The notes: generated by a model not told the origin, from the sequence alone. A DNA stretch of 64,000 nt from M30B19 sp041741535 (GCA_041741535.1 JBGSJV010000015.1:1-64000), one strand, 5' to 3'. Positions 35,225 to 44,296 are shown, counted from the stretch's first letter. Numbers and translations are program-made.

Positions 35225-36516
35225 AAGGCCACTCGATGCAACCCGCTGTGGAGATAGTTCATGGTTTGAACCGTAATAAAAATCGTGACATCACGCACCA
35301 GTCGCGATTCACAGCCGACGGCCCGCAACTTGAGCTCTCGGCAACGATCAATCACTTCGCGTACGACCAAGGAGACGGTGTAGCGGTTCTCGCCGGTCCA
35401 GCTCGTGACTTGCCGCTCGATTTCCGTCTTGTGTTTTCGCAAAAGTGCCGACGCTTGTTGCTCGACAAAGTCTTCCAACTTGCCTTCGTGCCGCCGCACT
35501 TCCTTGAGGGCCGACTCGTCGTTCTTTTCGGGGAAGAACAATCGCAAGAGATCTCGGTCGAAAGGCGACGGCAGGTCCATCTCGTACCGAGCCCGGCGTT
35601 GTTCGTAATGTTCTCGCAGCGTGCGTTTGATTTGCCGCAGGGGCTCGATGGTCTTGCGCGATACTACTTTGGGTTTGGCTCCGACAATCGAACCCATCAG
35701 TTCGTCGACATACTCCAGCTTCTTCAACGCCGGCCAGCCACGATATTGGGTCCGCCAGCGTCCGCCGGGCTTGAGCCACACCGCAAAGGTCTCGGCAAAA
35801 TCTTCCGCCGGATGACTCTGGGCGTACCAGGGCTCCAAGTGCACAACATAACGCCGGCTCTTGGGATGCGGGCGGTAGTATTCGGGATACGGATCGCTGT
35901 AACTGCCAAACACTTCGCGATACCGTTTGCGGCGGTGCAGCCAAAAGGCCGTATCAAGCGCATGCCCGGTCTCATGCCGCAGGATCTTCATGCACCATTC
36001 GTCGGAGCCGCCCTCAACCTCCAACATCAATTTGCGTTCCAATTGGCACAATCGCGGATGAGCTAAATAAAACGGGACCGCGATCCCCGGAATGCCATCC
36101 GGTGCGAACCATTCGTCGCTCAGCCAGAAATGGGGCTTGAAGTCCAAACCGCGAGCCGCCATTTCCTCGTAGAGTCGCTCGATCTTGGCCACCAGCGACG
36201 ACTTGTCCAGCTCCAGCGGCAGATCACACATCCGGCAATCCAGTAATTGGTCGTCGGACAACTGGTCCCAATCCAGCTTCTTGCCCGCGGTCCACCACGG
36301 ATCCAGCTTGCCGTTTTCGCTGGTGCGGCGACCGAGCGAACTTCCGCTGGCCGATGTTTTGGTCGATGGCTTCAGGGCCGCCACGGCGCCATTGTTGGAA
36401 CCAGAACTGCGGGGCCCCGAACGTTTTTTCTTGGACGCGGACGCAGCCACACGCGGGCGACTGGCCCGCTTGGGCGACGCGTTGCTAAGTTTCGGCTTCC
36501 GTTGCGACTTGGCCAC
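35221..36516 (-). CDS. putative zinc metallopeptidase (Peptidase_Mx-like)
   Basis: The 431-residue protein has a disordered, Lys/Ser/Ala-rich N-terminal tail (about 70 residues) and no signal peptide. The zinc motif HETGH lies near residue 191 (LRHETGHALDTAFWL). About 55 residues later SHPAEDFAETFAVWL supplies acidic ligands in the arrangement seen in Peptidase_Mx proteins. A long charged C-terminal helical region ends the chain. It overlaps the ATP-grasp ligase gene by ATGA. Predicted activity is peptide bond cleavage in the cytosol; the natural substrate is not known. The gene is divergent from the small-protein gene at 36722. Confidence 0.78.
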   Translation of the reverse strand: MAKSQRKPKLSNASPKRASRPRVAASASKKKRSGPRSSGSNNGAVAALKPSTKTSASGSSLGRRTSENGKLDPWWTAGKKLDWDQLSDDQLLDCRMCDLPLELDKSSLVAKIERLYEEMAARGLDFKPHFWLSDEWFAPDGIPGIAVPFYLAHPRLCQLERKLMLEVEGGSDEWCMKILRHETGHALDTAFWLHRRKRYREVFGSYSDPYPEYYRPHPKSRRYVVHLEPWYAQSHPAEDFAETFAVWLKPGGRWRTQYRGWPALKKLEYVDELMGSIVGAKPKVVSRKTIEPLRQIKRTLREHYEQRRARYEMDLPSPFDRDLLRLFFPEKNDESALKEVRRHEGKLEDFVEQQASALLRKHKTEIERQVTSWTGENRYTVSLVVREVIDRCRELKLRAVGCESRLVRDVTIFITVQTMNYLHSGLHRVAL

Positions 36517-36721
36517 GCCAGGACTCGTTCTTGGTATAGGAACATCATTGAACCTCTTGACTCTAGCACGTTTCGTCGAGAATTCAATTTGTCGTCCAGT
36601 AATTTGTGGGGATTGCGAAGACGCGTCGAATTGCCAATTGGCGGTTTCCCCTGAAAATCGGTCGGTTACAATAAGTCGGGGTGCTGTAAGTCGCGATGAC
36701 AGAAGTGAGGGAGCTTGAACA

Positions 36722-36994
36722 ATGGTTCAAAACACAATCAACACCTCAACGGCCATATTGGTTCGTGCGTTCAATACGGGACGGGCGGAAATGAGCCCGG
36801 AACTTGCGGCCTATTTGCTGACTTTGAAACTTGATCCCGCCGACGCGGAGCGGGCGAACCAACTAGCTCAGAAAGCTCGCACGGGCACGTTAACACCCAG
36901 TGAAGAATGCGAGATCGATGAATATCGCCGAGTTGGCCGAGTTATCGAGACACTAAAGCTACGTGCTCTAAATGCCATAAAAGCCTCACGATGA
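36722..36994 (+). CDS. small helical protein, partner type of HNH loci
   Basis: The 90-residue protein is predicted mostly helical: a first half with FNTGRAEMSPELAAYLLTLKL and a second acidic half with ARTGTLTPSEECEIDEYRR. It resembles the 80-residue protein at 44293-44535 in layout (LTPSEEcEiDeY versus ELAAHERRELDRL). Both stand directly before an HNH protein frame and end in an ATGA overlap. This pairing suggests an antitoxin, adaptor or immunity-type partner, which is inference. A GAGGGAG ribosome site lies just before the ATG. Confidence 0.75.
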   Translation: MVQNTINTSTAILVRAFNTGRAEMSPELAAYLLTLKLDPADAERANQLAQKARTGTLTPSEECEIDEYRRVGRVIETLKLRALNAIKASR

Positions 36995-37059
36995 ATCAGG
37001 CCTTGTTGGATTTGATTTACCACCGAGCGGGTGGTTTTTGCGAATACTGTCACACATGA
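36991..37059 (+). pseudogene. N-terminal stump of an HNH nuclease gene
   Basis: The 22-codon frame encodes MNQALLDLIYHRAGGFCEYC plus His-Thr, then TGA. The 'RAGGFCEYC' block is the usual beginning of an HNH endonuclease zinc-finger half; the rest (a second CxxC and the His-Asn-His core) is missing. The frame starts at an ATGA overlap with the 90-residue protein and its own stop overlaps the ribD start (ATGA again), so three frames chain together. It may be a remnant of deletion that fused this locus to ribD. Alternatively the short frame now serves to couple ribD translation. Confidence 0.75.
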
Positions 37060-38192
37060 ACCACGAACATGAAATCTGGATGCGGCGGGCGTTGAGCTTG
37101 GCGGCTCAGGGACAAGGTCGAGTCGAACCGAACCCGATGGTCGGATGTGTCCTGGTCCGTGATGGCGAATTGATTGGCCAAGGATTTCATCGACAGTTTG
37201 GCCAAGCCCATGCCGAAGTCGATGCCATCATCGACGCGAAACAACGGGGCCACGATCCGCGCGGCGCGACCGCTTACGTGACCTTGGAGCCGTGCAGTCA
37301 TTACGGCAAGACGCCGCCGTGTTGTTTGGCATTGATCGAGGCCCAAGTCCGCCGCGTCGTGGTAGCGACCACGGACCCCTCACCGCATGTAGCCGGCCAA
37401 GGAATCCACCAACTACAAACGGCCGGGATCGACGTGCACGTCGGGGTCCTCGAGGAAGAATCACAAACGCTATTGGCTCCATTCCTGAAGCGTTTGCAAA
37501 CGGGCTTGCCGTGGGTGATTGCCAAGTGGGCCATGAGCCTGGATGGCAAGATGGCGACGCGGACGGGACACAGTCAATGGATCAGCGGCCCTCCGGCCCG
37601 AGCTCTTGTGCATCAGTTGCGCGGCCGGATGGATGGGATCATGGTCGGCATCGGCACGGCTTTGGCGGATGACCCAGCACTGACGGCTCGTTTGGAAAAC
37701 GGCAAGCCACCGGCCCGCGTCGCGACGCGAATTGTGGTGGATCGCCACTTGCGATTGCCGCTCGAATCGCAGTTGGTCCGCACCGCTCGTGAGGTCCCGG
37801 TATTGGTGGCCTGTGAATCCGGGGCGGACGCAAGTCATCGCCGACAACTGGAAGCAGCGGGCGTGGAAGTCTGGGCAACTTCCACCGCAGAGAACCGTGA
37901 GTTTGATTATGCCGCTTTCGTGCGAACGTGGCTGGCCGAACTCTCTTCACGAGGGATGACCAACATCTTGGTCGAAGGGGGCGCGGCCTTATTGGGAAAC
38001 TTGTTCGATCAAGACTTGGTTGACGAACAATACGTCTTCGTCGCCCCGATCATCATTGGCGGAACCAACGCCATCTCCCCCGTCGGTGGACTCGGGCGCG
38101 AGACCGTGCGGCACACAGGCTCCGTCAACACGAAGCCCCATCGAGTATCTCACCAAGTCATGGGGAATGATGTGTTGATTCACGTTGTCTAG
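37056..38192 (+). CDS. ribD: bifunctional riboflavin biosynthesis deaminase/reductase
   Basis: The 378-residue enzyme catalyses two riboflavin steps: deamination of the GTP-derived pyrimidine, then NADPH reduction of its ribosyl side chain. The deaminase has HAE (52-54) and the zinc cysteines C80 and C89 in LEPCSHYGKTPPC. The reductase half starts near WVIAKWAMSLDGKMATRTG, with QWISGPPARALVHQLRG and the C-terminal NILVEGGAALLGNLF. The ATG at 37056 overlaps the stop of the HNH stump, so ribD appears to have been placed behind a foreign leader. An in-frame start at 37038 lies inside the stump. Confidence 0.95.
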   Translation: MNHEHEIWMRRALSLAAQGQGRVEPNPMVGCVLVRDGELIGQGFHRQFGQAHAEVDAIIDAKQRGHDPRGATAYVTLEPCSHYGKTPPCCLALIEAQVRRVVVATTDPSPHVAGQGIHQLQTAGIDVHVGVLEEESQTLLAPFLKRLQTGLPWVIAKWAMSLDGKMATRTGHSQWISGPPARALVHQLRGRMDGIMVGIGTALADDPALTARLENGKPPARVATRIVVDRHLRLPLESQLVRTAREVPVLVACESGADASHRRQLEAAGVEVWATSTAENREFDYAAFVRTWLAELSSRGMTNILVEGGAALLGNLFDQDLVDEQYVFVAPIIIGGTNAISPVGGLGRETVRHTGSVNTKPHRVSHQVMGNDVLIHVV

Positions 38193-38248
38193 TGGTAGAC
38201 TTGTTCAACCATTTGTCACCGGTCAAATCGACGTCTAGGAGTAACAAA

Positions 38249-39169
38249 ATGTGCTGCTTCGCGCAACAAGTTGAGTTTGTGGAGGCGACCAAAATATTTG
38301 CTCGGCTGACCGATCGCTCGACGCAATACCTTGTTTACCAGATGACGTTTTCCACAAAAACGCCCAATGCCATGATTCTGCCGATTCCGGTTCGCGCACC
38401 GGCGCGGGAAGGATCGGTCAAGTTCATCAATCTGGAAAATCATCCAGAGTTCTTCGAAAGCCTTGCGGCAATGTTTCCCAGCATGTATCGCAAGTCGGCG
38501 GCTGGCAGCATACCGGTCCATTCAGTTGGCGACTACATCGCTTCCTTTGTTCCCAGCATCGATGACTTCAAGAACCTTGACCCGGCATTTGTCATTCCCA
38601 AATCGACTTGGGATCAGATCCCGGGCTACGTGAACTTTGGCTTCGCGGTCTTTCAGCTAACCAAGTTGCAAGGAACTCCCCATCCCATGGCCTTTGAATT
38701 CGAGACGCAAACTCCCGATGAAGTTTTCTTTCCGACCTTGCACATTCACGACGGGCAGGTTCACGAAAACGAGGAATTCGACCACCAGCTTTTCGTGCAA
38801 CATCCTATCTTGGATGAAGTCGCCGGGAGCTACGTCGACTACGACTATGTCGATCCGGCTACCGGATTCGTACGATCGAGTCATGTTGTCGGTAATCAGT
38901 TTGCCGAATTGCCCGAACCAATCGTCGATCCGAAGTTGCTGGTTCATCGAATGCGAGTCGACGGATTTCAGAAGAACCAGGACTACACGTTCTCGATGAC
39001 ACGATTGGCATCTCTGGCCGGACAGATTCGCAAAAGGCTGCCGTGGCTGATCGGCGTTCCGCTGGTTCTGGCGGGATCCGCGTTCGGTTGGTTGCACTTT
39101 CGCCGCAACAAGTTAAGAGGAGCGAAGAAGCAAGTCGACTCCGAGCTTTCGTTGCCGCCGGAGAAGTAA
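38249..39169 (+). CDS. conserved protein of unknown function with C-terminal membrane anchor
   Basis: The 306-residue protein starts MCCFAQQVEFVEATKIFARL, a start common to a widespread family of unknown function. AGGAG lies 8 nt before the ATG at 38249. The soluble part includes TPNAMILPIPVRAPAREGSV, a His-rich strand ('FPTLHIHDGQVHENEEFDHQ'), and a region near the end with a membrane segment (WLIGVPLVLAGSAFGWLHF) and a basic tail. The N-terminal Cys-Cys may bind metal. It lies 57 nt after ribD and may share its transcript. I cannot name a function. Confidence 0.75.
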   Translation: MCCFAQQVEFVEATKIFARLTDRSTQYLVYQMTFSTKTPNAMILPIPVRAPAREGSVKFINLENHPEFFESLAAMFPSMYRKSAAGSIPVHSVGDYIASFVPSIDDFKNLDPAFVIPKSTWDQIPGYVNFGFAVFQLTKLQGTPHPMAFEFETQTPDEVFFPTLHIHDGQVHENEEFDHQLFVQHPILDEVAGSYVDYDYVDPATGFVRSSHVVGNQFAELPEPIVDPKLLVHRMRVDGFQKNQDYTFSMTRLASLAGQIRKRLPWLIGVPLVLAGSAFGWLHFRRNKLRGAKKQVDSELSLPPEK

Positions 39170-39374
39170 AAGCTGGCCATAGGATGAACCAACATCCCCT
39201 CCCAATGCTCATGCCGCTCGATGTTCTTGGCTCGTTGTTCGTCGTTGATCTTTGCGGTCCTTCATTGCTTTTTCACCAAATCTTCCCGCGAGCCTCACAA
39301 GAATTTTGTATGCTTCTGGCCTCGGCAATGCCAGCCGACTTCCAAACACCTACCGTCCGGGAACGAAAATTAGC

Positions 39375-41252
39375 ATGAATCGCAACACGAAGCCGTTTGG
39401 ACTGTCCGTTTTGGGCTTGATCGTCGCGTTGGCTTGGTCGGCGACCGGAGTTGCGGCTCACGATGGTCCGGATCCGTTGTGTCATTGGACGTTTCGCGCC
39501 GAACAATTGGATGGGCAAAAGCTCAAATCTCGCTTGGGTCCCGATGGGCTGTTCTCGCATGCTCCGGAAGTAACACGAGATCCTTGGGGACAATCGGCCT
39601 TCTTTTCCGGGCGGCAAACCCAATGTGTGATTACAGAAGATTGGACGCAGATCAAAGACTCGTTGCCGGTCCAAAGTATGACGGTGGCCACGTGGGTGGC
39701 AGTCGATCGACCCGAAGAATGGGGTGGCTTGGTTGGCACGTTCCAAGATAACGGCGACGCCGAAACCGGTTGGGTATTGGGCTACAACCAAGAAGTCTTC
39801 ACGTTTGCGATCTCGTCGCAAGGTGCCAACGACGGCGATGGCAAAATGACTTACCTGCAAGGCAAAACCAAATACGTCCCCGGCAAGTTCTATCAAGTGG
39901 TCGGCGTGTACGACGGCGAGACAATGCAACTGTATGTCAATGGACAATTGGACGCCGAATCCAAAGAACAAAGTGGCGACCTGTTGTATCCCACGTCCGC
40001 TCCGTTTGTCGTCGGAGCCTATCGCGACCAAGACGAGTTCAACTCGTTTCGTGGCAAGCTGCGTGAAGTGGCGATCTACAACATGGCGGCCAAAGCCAAG
40101 TGGGTCGCTCATGATTTCGAACACTTGCAAGAATTGGCCAACGCCCAACCGGTCGTTGCCCAACAGGAACTGGACTTCATCGTGCGACCCTTCTTGCAAT
40201 TCGGAACGCCGACTGGAATGAGTGTGGTCTGGCAAACCACGATGCCGGCCACCAGCGAAATCCATTGGGGTACAACGATCGAGTGCGACCAAGTCGCCCC
40301 TACCACAGCCAACGGCGAGATCTACACGGGGCGAATCGAGGGACTGGAACCCAACACCCAATACTTCTATCGGGTCGTTTCTACGACAGCCGATGGGAAG
40401 AAACTCGAATCCGACCCCTCGACGTTTCAGACCGCGTTTGGGCCCGGTACGCCAGTAACCTTTGCCGTCATCAGCGACACGCAGAAGAACCCAAAGGTAG
40501 CGGGCGCGATTGCCGAACATGCTTGGGCCCAGCGTCCGCATTTCCTCTTGCTGCCCGGCGACTTGGTGGATCAAGGCAAGAAGGACTCGGATTGGCGGGA
40601 AGAGTTTTTCCCGTCACTGAATCCGTTGATTTCGCGGATTCCTTTGTTCCCGGTTTTGGGCAATCACGAACAGAATGCCAAGAACTACTTTGATTACATG
40701 GCCCTGCCGGACCCCGAATACTACTACTCGTTTTCTTATGGCGATGCCGACTTCTTTGTGATCGATTCCAATCGTAAGGTCGATCCGGAGAGCGAGCAAT
40801 ACCGGTGGCTAGAGGAGAAATTGTCGGCTTCAAAAGCCACGTGGAAATTTGTTTCGCATCATCATCCGCCGTATTCCTCGGACGAGAACGATTACGGTGA
40901 TTTGTGGAAGACCAACCAGAGCACACGAGGCGACTTGCGCGCTCGTCAACTGGTACCCTTGTACGAAAAGTACGGCGTGGACATTGTGTGGACCGGACAT
41001 ATTCACTCGTACGAACGAACCTGGCCGATCAAAGACGGTCAAGCCGTTTCCAATGGCGGAACGATTTACATGATCACCGGTGGCGGCGGTGGTGGCTTGG
41101 AGACACCTGGGCCTTATCGTCCATTCTTCCAAAACAACGTCCGTCGCACGCACCACTATGTCATGGTCCACATCCAAGACAAAACACTCGAACTCCGCTC
41201 GTTTACATTAGAAGATCAGTTGTTTGACACTGTGCGATTGCAGAAGCAGTAG
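39375..41252 (+). CDS. secreted LamG-like plus purple acid phosphatase-type metallophosphoesterase
   Basis: The 625-residue protein has a signal peptide (residues 1-29, ending ATGVAA). A LamG-type domain follows (about 35-255; LPVQSMTVATWVAVDRPEEWG, MQLYVNGQLDAESK, VVGAYRDQDEFNSFRGKLREV), then a fibronectin-like domain (about 260-355; SVVWQTTMPATSEIHWG, GLEPNTQYFYRVVS), then the calcineurin-like phosphoesterase core (VISDTQKN, LPGDLVDQG, GNHEQN, SHHHPPYSSDE, TGHIHSYER). The metal ligands (Asp, Asn, His) are complete. Domain order matches purple acid phosphatases. It probably hydrolyses phosphate esters outside the cell, bound to polysaccharide through LamG. The 3' end is duplicated at 42361. 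Confidence 0.93.
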   Translation: MNRNTKPFGLSVLGLIVALAWSATGVAAHDGPDPLCHWTFRAEQLDGQKLKSRLGPDGLFSHAPEVTRDPWGQSAFFSGRQTQCVITEDWTQIKDSLPVQSMTVATWVAVDRPEEWGGLVGTFQDNGDAETGWVLGYNQEVFTFAISSQGANDGDGKMTYLQGKTKYVPGKFYQVVGVYDGETMQLYVNGQLDAESKEQSGDLLYPTSAPFVVGAYRDQDEFNSFRGKLREVAIYNMAAKAKWVAHDFEHLQELANAQPVVAQQELDFIVRPFLQFGTPTGMSVVWQTTMPATSEIHWGTTIECDQVAPTTANGEIYTGRIEGLEPNTQYFYRVVSTTADGKKLESDPSTFQTAFGPGTPVTFAVISDTQKNPKVAGAIAEHAWAQRPHFLLLPGDLVDQGKKDSDWREEFFPSLNPLISRIPLFPVLGNHEQNAKNYFDYMALPDPEYYYSFSYGDADFFVIDSNRKVDPESEQYRWLEEKLSASKATWKFVSHHHPPYSSDENDYGDLWKTNQSTRGDLRARQLVPLYEKYGVDIVWTGHIHSYERTWPIKDGQAVSNGGTIYMITGGGGGGLETPGPYRPFFQNNVRRTHHYVMVHIQDKTLELRSFTLEDQLFDTVRLQKQ

Positions 41253-41567
41253 ACAAGGTTCCTTTAGTCGCCTTGAACCCGACCTTTTCTCGCGGAAGTT
41301 GGCGCTTATCGCGCTAGGTTCGCCACGAGCCTAAAAAACGCTCGTAACCGTAGCCGGATCGGTCGGCTGTGCACAAATTTCTTCCCCACAATCTTCCTAA
41401 CGTTCCTATTTCAGCAATCCTGAAGCGACGAGTTGACTTTCTAAACTCGGAAGTTCAGAATTCGGCTGGTCGAGGGACGTGTTGTGTTTTCCGTGTCCTC
41501 TCGTTGAATTCTCGCGAGGTTACAACTGTACCGCGACACCACCGGGAAGTCATTTGATTTTGGTTCC
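41253..41567. other. spacer between the phosphatase and its duplicated end
   Basis: No gene or hairpin terminator is present. The start (TTCCTTTAGTCGCCTTGAACCC) loosely resembles the sequence just after the duplicated copy at 42534, so the copy may have extended beyond the stop codon. The phosphatase gene therefore seems to have lost its own terminator. Confidence 0.4.
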
Positions 41568-42296
41568 ATGCTGGATGGGCTTGGACGATTTCTAAATGTT
41601 GGGGGTGAGCATTTGTTTGTGAGGCGAGATCGAGTTACCCATGGGGTCAGTGGATTCATTCCTCCGTTGGCAACGCTTTTGGGTTCGGAACAGCGACTGG
41701 ATGGCGTGCTGAGTTGGCATGGAACAGCCGATTTGCTGCTTTTCGACGCTGTAAAAAGCGAATTGAAACTGCAAGAACCACAGCTCGTTGAATTGGAGAA
41801 ATGGCGAGTTGACTTGTATCGAGAACACCCTCTGCCGACCGAACTAAAAATCGGTTTTCGAGAACGCGGTGTTCTTTTCGACGCTGAAGCTGGGAATTCA
41901 TCTTCAGAGCAGAACTCTTTACCAGAAGTAACACCGAGTCGCGAAACGGAGGTGTGGGACGGACAACAAGCAGAGACTCTCGCACGAATCTTGGATAGCA
42001 AGCAGCGAGAACGCCTGCGACAGATCAAGAACCAATTTGTTCTGCGTATGGGTTGGAAAGAAGTTCCACTGGCATTCCCGGATTGGCCATCGTATCTGGA
42101 ACTGTCCGAGTCGCAGCGTGAAACTTGGCAGGAGATCCATCAGGATATGGAAAAACGCTACTGGGAACAAATGGAGTCACATGCTAGCGCGGTTCAAAAA
42201 CATTCTGAGCGACTCTATGGGGTAAACGCAATCCTGAACGACACCCAACGCGCGAAGCTCGACCTGATATTTGGTCCCTTCGCGAACGAGCGTTAA
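41568..42296 (+). CDS. protein of unknown function between duplicated ends
   Basis: The 242-residue protein has no signal peptide or motif recognised. It is mainly helical with Gln/Glu/Arg-rich segments (WDGQQAETLARILDSKQRER, WQEIHQDMEKRYWEQMESH) and ends in LNDTQRAKLDLIFGPF, loosely like the helical hairpins of planctomycete LTXXQ-type proteins. No good ribosome site precedes the ATG at 41568. It lies inside a segment flanked by the phosphatase 3' end and its duplicate, so it may have been inserted with, or stranded by, that event. Confidence 0.65.
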   Translation: MLDGLGRFLNVGGEHLFVRRDRVTHGVSGFIPPLATLLGSEQRLDGVLSWHGTADLLLFDAVKSELKLQEPQLVELEKWRVDLYREHPLPTELKIGFRERGVLFDAEAGNSSSEQNSLPEVTPSRETEVWDGQQAETLARILDSKQRERLRQIKNQFVLRMGWKEVPLAFPDWPSYLELSESQRETWQEIHQDMEKRYWEQMESHASAVQKHSERLYGVNAILNDTQRAKLDLIFGPFANER

Positions 42297-42360
42297 TGTT
42301 GCGTTTGTTCATATGAAAAGAGACTGGCGAGAGCGTCCAGGCACGTAATCTTTTTTCTCA

Positions 42361-42534
42361 AGTCGCGGCGGTGGCGGCTTGGTGACACCTGGTCCCTATC
42401 GTCCATTCTTCCAAAACAACGTCCGCCGCACGCACCACTACGTCATGGTCTACATCCAAGACAAAACACTCGAACTCCGCTCGTTTACATTAGAAGATCA
42501 GTTGTTCGACACGGTGCGATTGCAGAAACCGTAA
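42361..42534 (+). pseudogene. duplicate of the phosphatase 3' end
   Basis: The sequence 42365-42534 repeats the last 170 bp of the phosphatase gene (41083-41252) with only scattered substitutions. It reads GGLVTPGPYRPFFQNNVRRT through LEDQLFDTVRLQKP and stop, in phase. It begins abruptly after GGGCGG-type Gly codons and has no start. Most differences are silent, with a few changes (for example VHIQ to VYIQ), so the copy was once under selection or is recent. A strong terminator follows. Confidence 0.9.
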
Positions 42535-42561
42535 GTAAGTTTCCGCGAGACTTTTTGAACC

Positions 42562-42594
42562 CGCCAGTCGCTAACTGAAACTGGCGTTTTTTTT
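42562..42594 (+). terminator. intrinsic terminator after the duplicated fragment
   Basis: Arms CGCCAGT (42562-42568) and ACTGGCG (42580-42586), an 11-nt loop and eight Ts (42587-42594). This is the strongest terminator in the window. It probably belonged to the phosphatase gene before the rearrangement. Confidence 0.88.
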
Positions 42595-42997
42595 CGTCAG
42601 TTTCGGTAGGTATTGGAGAAACGCCAGGCGATGTAACTGAATCGTCTTGAGTCCCACGATCTTTCTGCCCGTCATCTTCCTGCCACCCCGCGCGCGGCAA
42701 TTCTGGTGCGACGGACCAACGACACGACGAGTGAATTGTAGGCAGGAAAATGCGGGGCAGGAAAGGTTTCCGATCGCCAAGCGCTTGCGGCGAAAACAAG
42801 TCGCTGGGAAACACCAGGTCGATACGGAGCTTTCTTCCAAGACATTGTTGCACATGCCTCTTTCCCATGTTTTAATGGGGTGCTTGCAAGAAGTCTCGAT
42901 TTTGGCGGTTCGGTGTTTGATGATGTCGTCAGAATTGCCAAACTTTGATTGTTGCGGCAAGTTAGCGAAACAATTCAAACACAGAAAGAGCAATCAC

Positions 42998-43774
42998 ATG
43001 TGGCGCAATTGCATGACTTGGGGATTGGCAACCGTCCTAATGGCTGGGACTTCTTACGCGGCGATTCGAATGGCGGTGGACGAATATAAGAGTGGAGTGG
43101 TCTGGCCGGAACCTCCTCAGGTGACGGCGGGGGGAGCGAGCGACAACGCGTTTCGTTTGCCGCCGTCCGACGCCATCGTTTTGTTTGATGGCACGAATCT
43201 GGATCAGTGGGTCGGTGGAGATCGTTGGGAGCTCAAAGACGGTTACGCGATCACTCGTGAGGGCGACATTTCCTCCAAGCAAGCTTTTGGCGATTGCCAA
43301 TTGCATATCGAGTTTGCGACGCCGGACAAGGTCGAGGGCGAAGGGCAAGGTCGCGGGAATAGCGGCATCTACTTTATGGGCCAATACGAAGTCCAGGTCT
43401 TGGACTCTTGGGAGAACGTCACGTACTTTGATGGTCAGTGTGGTGCGGTCTACAAGCAAAGTCCGCCGATCGTCAATGCTTCAAGGGGACCGGGCCAGTG
43501 GCAAGAGTACGACATTGTGTTTACATCGCCGCGGTTCCATGAAGATGGTTCGTTGAAGTCACGGGCGTACCTCACTGTGTTCCACAATGGGGTGTTGGTG
43601 CAGAATCATTTTCCTTTGACTGGCAAGACCTTGTGGCATGCGGCGCCGTTTTATGAGGCCGATGGCGACAAGCTGCCGATCAACTTGCAGTTTCATGGCA
43701 ATGAGACTCGGTTCAGAAATATCTGGGTGCGCGAGAATGTGGTCAATATGGTTGGAACGCCACCGCAGGGATAG
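42998..43774 (+). CDS. secreted DUF1080 (3-keto-disaccharide hydrolase-like) protein
   Basis: The 258-residue protein has an N-terminal signal (MTWGLATVLMAGTSYAA) and one DUF1080 domain: LFDGTNLDQWVGGDRWELKD, GDCQLHIEFATP, RGNSGIYFMGQYEVQVLDS, NLQFHGNETRFRNIWVR. These are concanavalin-like proteins, and characterised members cleave 3-keto sugars or glycosides. AAAGAG precedes the ATG at 42998. The family is enriched in planctomycetes, and this copy is monocistronic. Substrate specificity is not visible from sequence. Confidence 0.92.
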   Translation: MWRNCMTWGLATVLMAGTSYAAIRMAVDEYKSGVVWPEPPQVTAGGASDNAFRLPPSDAIVLFDGTNLDQWVGGDRWELKDGYAITREGDISSKQAFGDCQLHIEFATPDKVEGEGQGRGNSGIYFMGQYEVQVLDSWENVTYFDGQCGAVYKQSPPIVNASRGPGQWQEYDIVFTSPRFHEDGSLKSRAYLTVFHNGVLVQNHFPLTGKTLWHAAPFYEADGDKLPINLQFHGNETRFRNIWVRENVVNMVGTPPQG

Positions 43775-43795
43775 GAGTTAGGAGAGACTTGTGTG

Positions 43796-43818
43796 TCGCC
43801 CGTTGGGTTGGCGGGCGA
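43796..43818. terminator. hairpin between convergent genes
   Basis: Arms TCGCCCG (43796-43802) and CGGGCGA (43812-43818) with a 9-nt loop. There is no T tract. It lies between the DUF1080 stop and the HNH stop and may serve both. Confidence 0.45.
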
Positions 43819-43876
43819 TCATCGGGTCAACTTGATATCGTTGGGGCATCTCTAAAGGCTCCCTAGTCAGAGTCAG

Positions 43877-44296
43877 CTAATTGGGTGGGTGCATCCCTAA
43901 AACGCGCCAGTAGGATCGAACCTCGACAAGTTGCGGGCGATTCATTTTGAGAAGTTCAAGGGTTGCAGTGCCCACGTCTGTTAGTCCAACGATAATGGTA
44001 CCATTGATCGACCAGTCAAAATGATCCAGCCAAACATCCAATTGTGGGTGAAAAATTCGAGTTTCAATTCCCGAGGACGTTAGCACACTGACGCGGTTGG
44101 ATTTATGGCGATTGCAGCTCGGGCAGGCTAGGCATAGGTTCTCGAATTCGGCTTGTCCGCCTCTCGAAACCGGGATAATGTGCTCCACTTCGAACGTCAC
44201 TACAGAGAGCGACTCACGCGACTGGCAATACGCGCATCGTTCTTCAAATCGTTTACGAACCTTCCGTCGAATTTCAACGGCAATGTATTCGCTCAC
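43877..44296 (-). CDS. HNH endonuclease
   Basis: The 139-residue protein carries the HNH core: CAYCQSRES, then FEVEHIIPVSRGG (His-Ile-Ile), NLCLACPSCNRHKSN (Asn and His) with two CxxC pairs for a structural zinc. The C-terminal half is a short beta-rich region (VWLDHFDWSINGTIIVGLT). HNH enzymes cut DNA with one metal ion; the target is unknown. Its start overlaps the stop of the 80-residue protein by ATGA. No restriction or phage genes lie nearby. Confidence 0.92.
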   Translation of the reverse strand: MSEYIAVEIRRKVRKRFEERCAYCQSRESLSVVTFEVEHIIPVSRGGQAEFENLCLACPSCNRHKSNRVSVLTSSGIETRIFHPQLDVWLDHFDWSINGTIIVGLTDVGTATLELLKMNRPQLVEVRSYWRVLGMHPPN

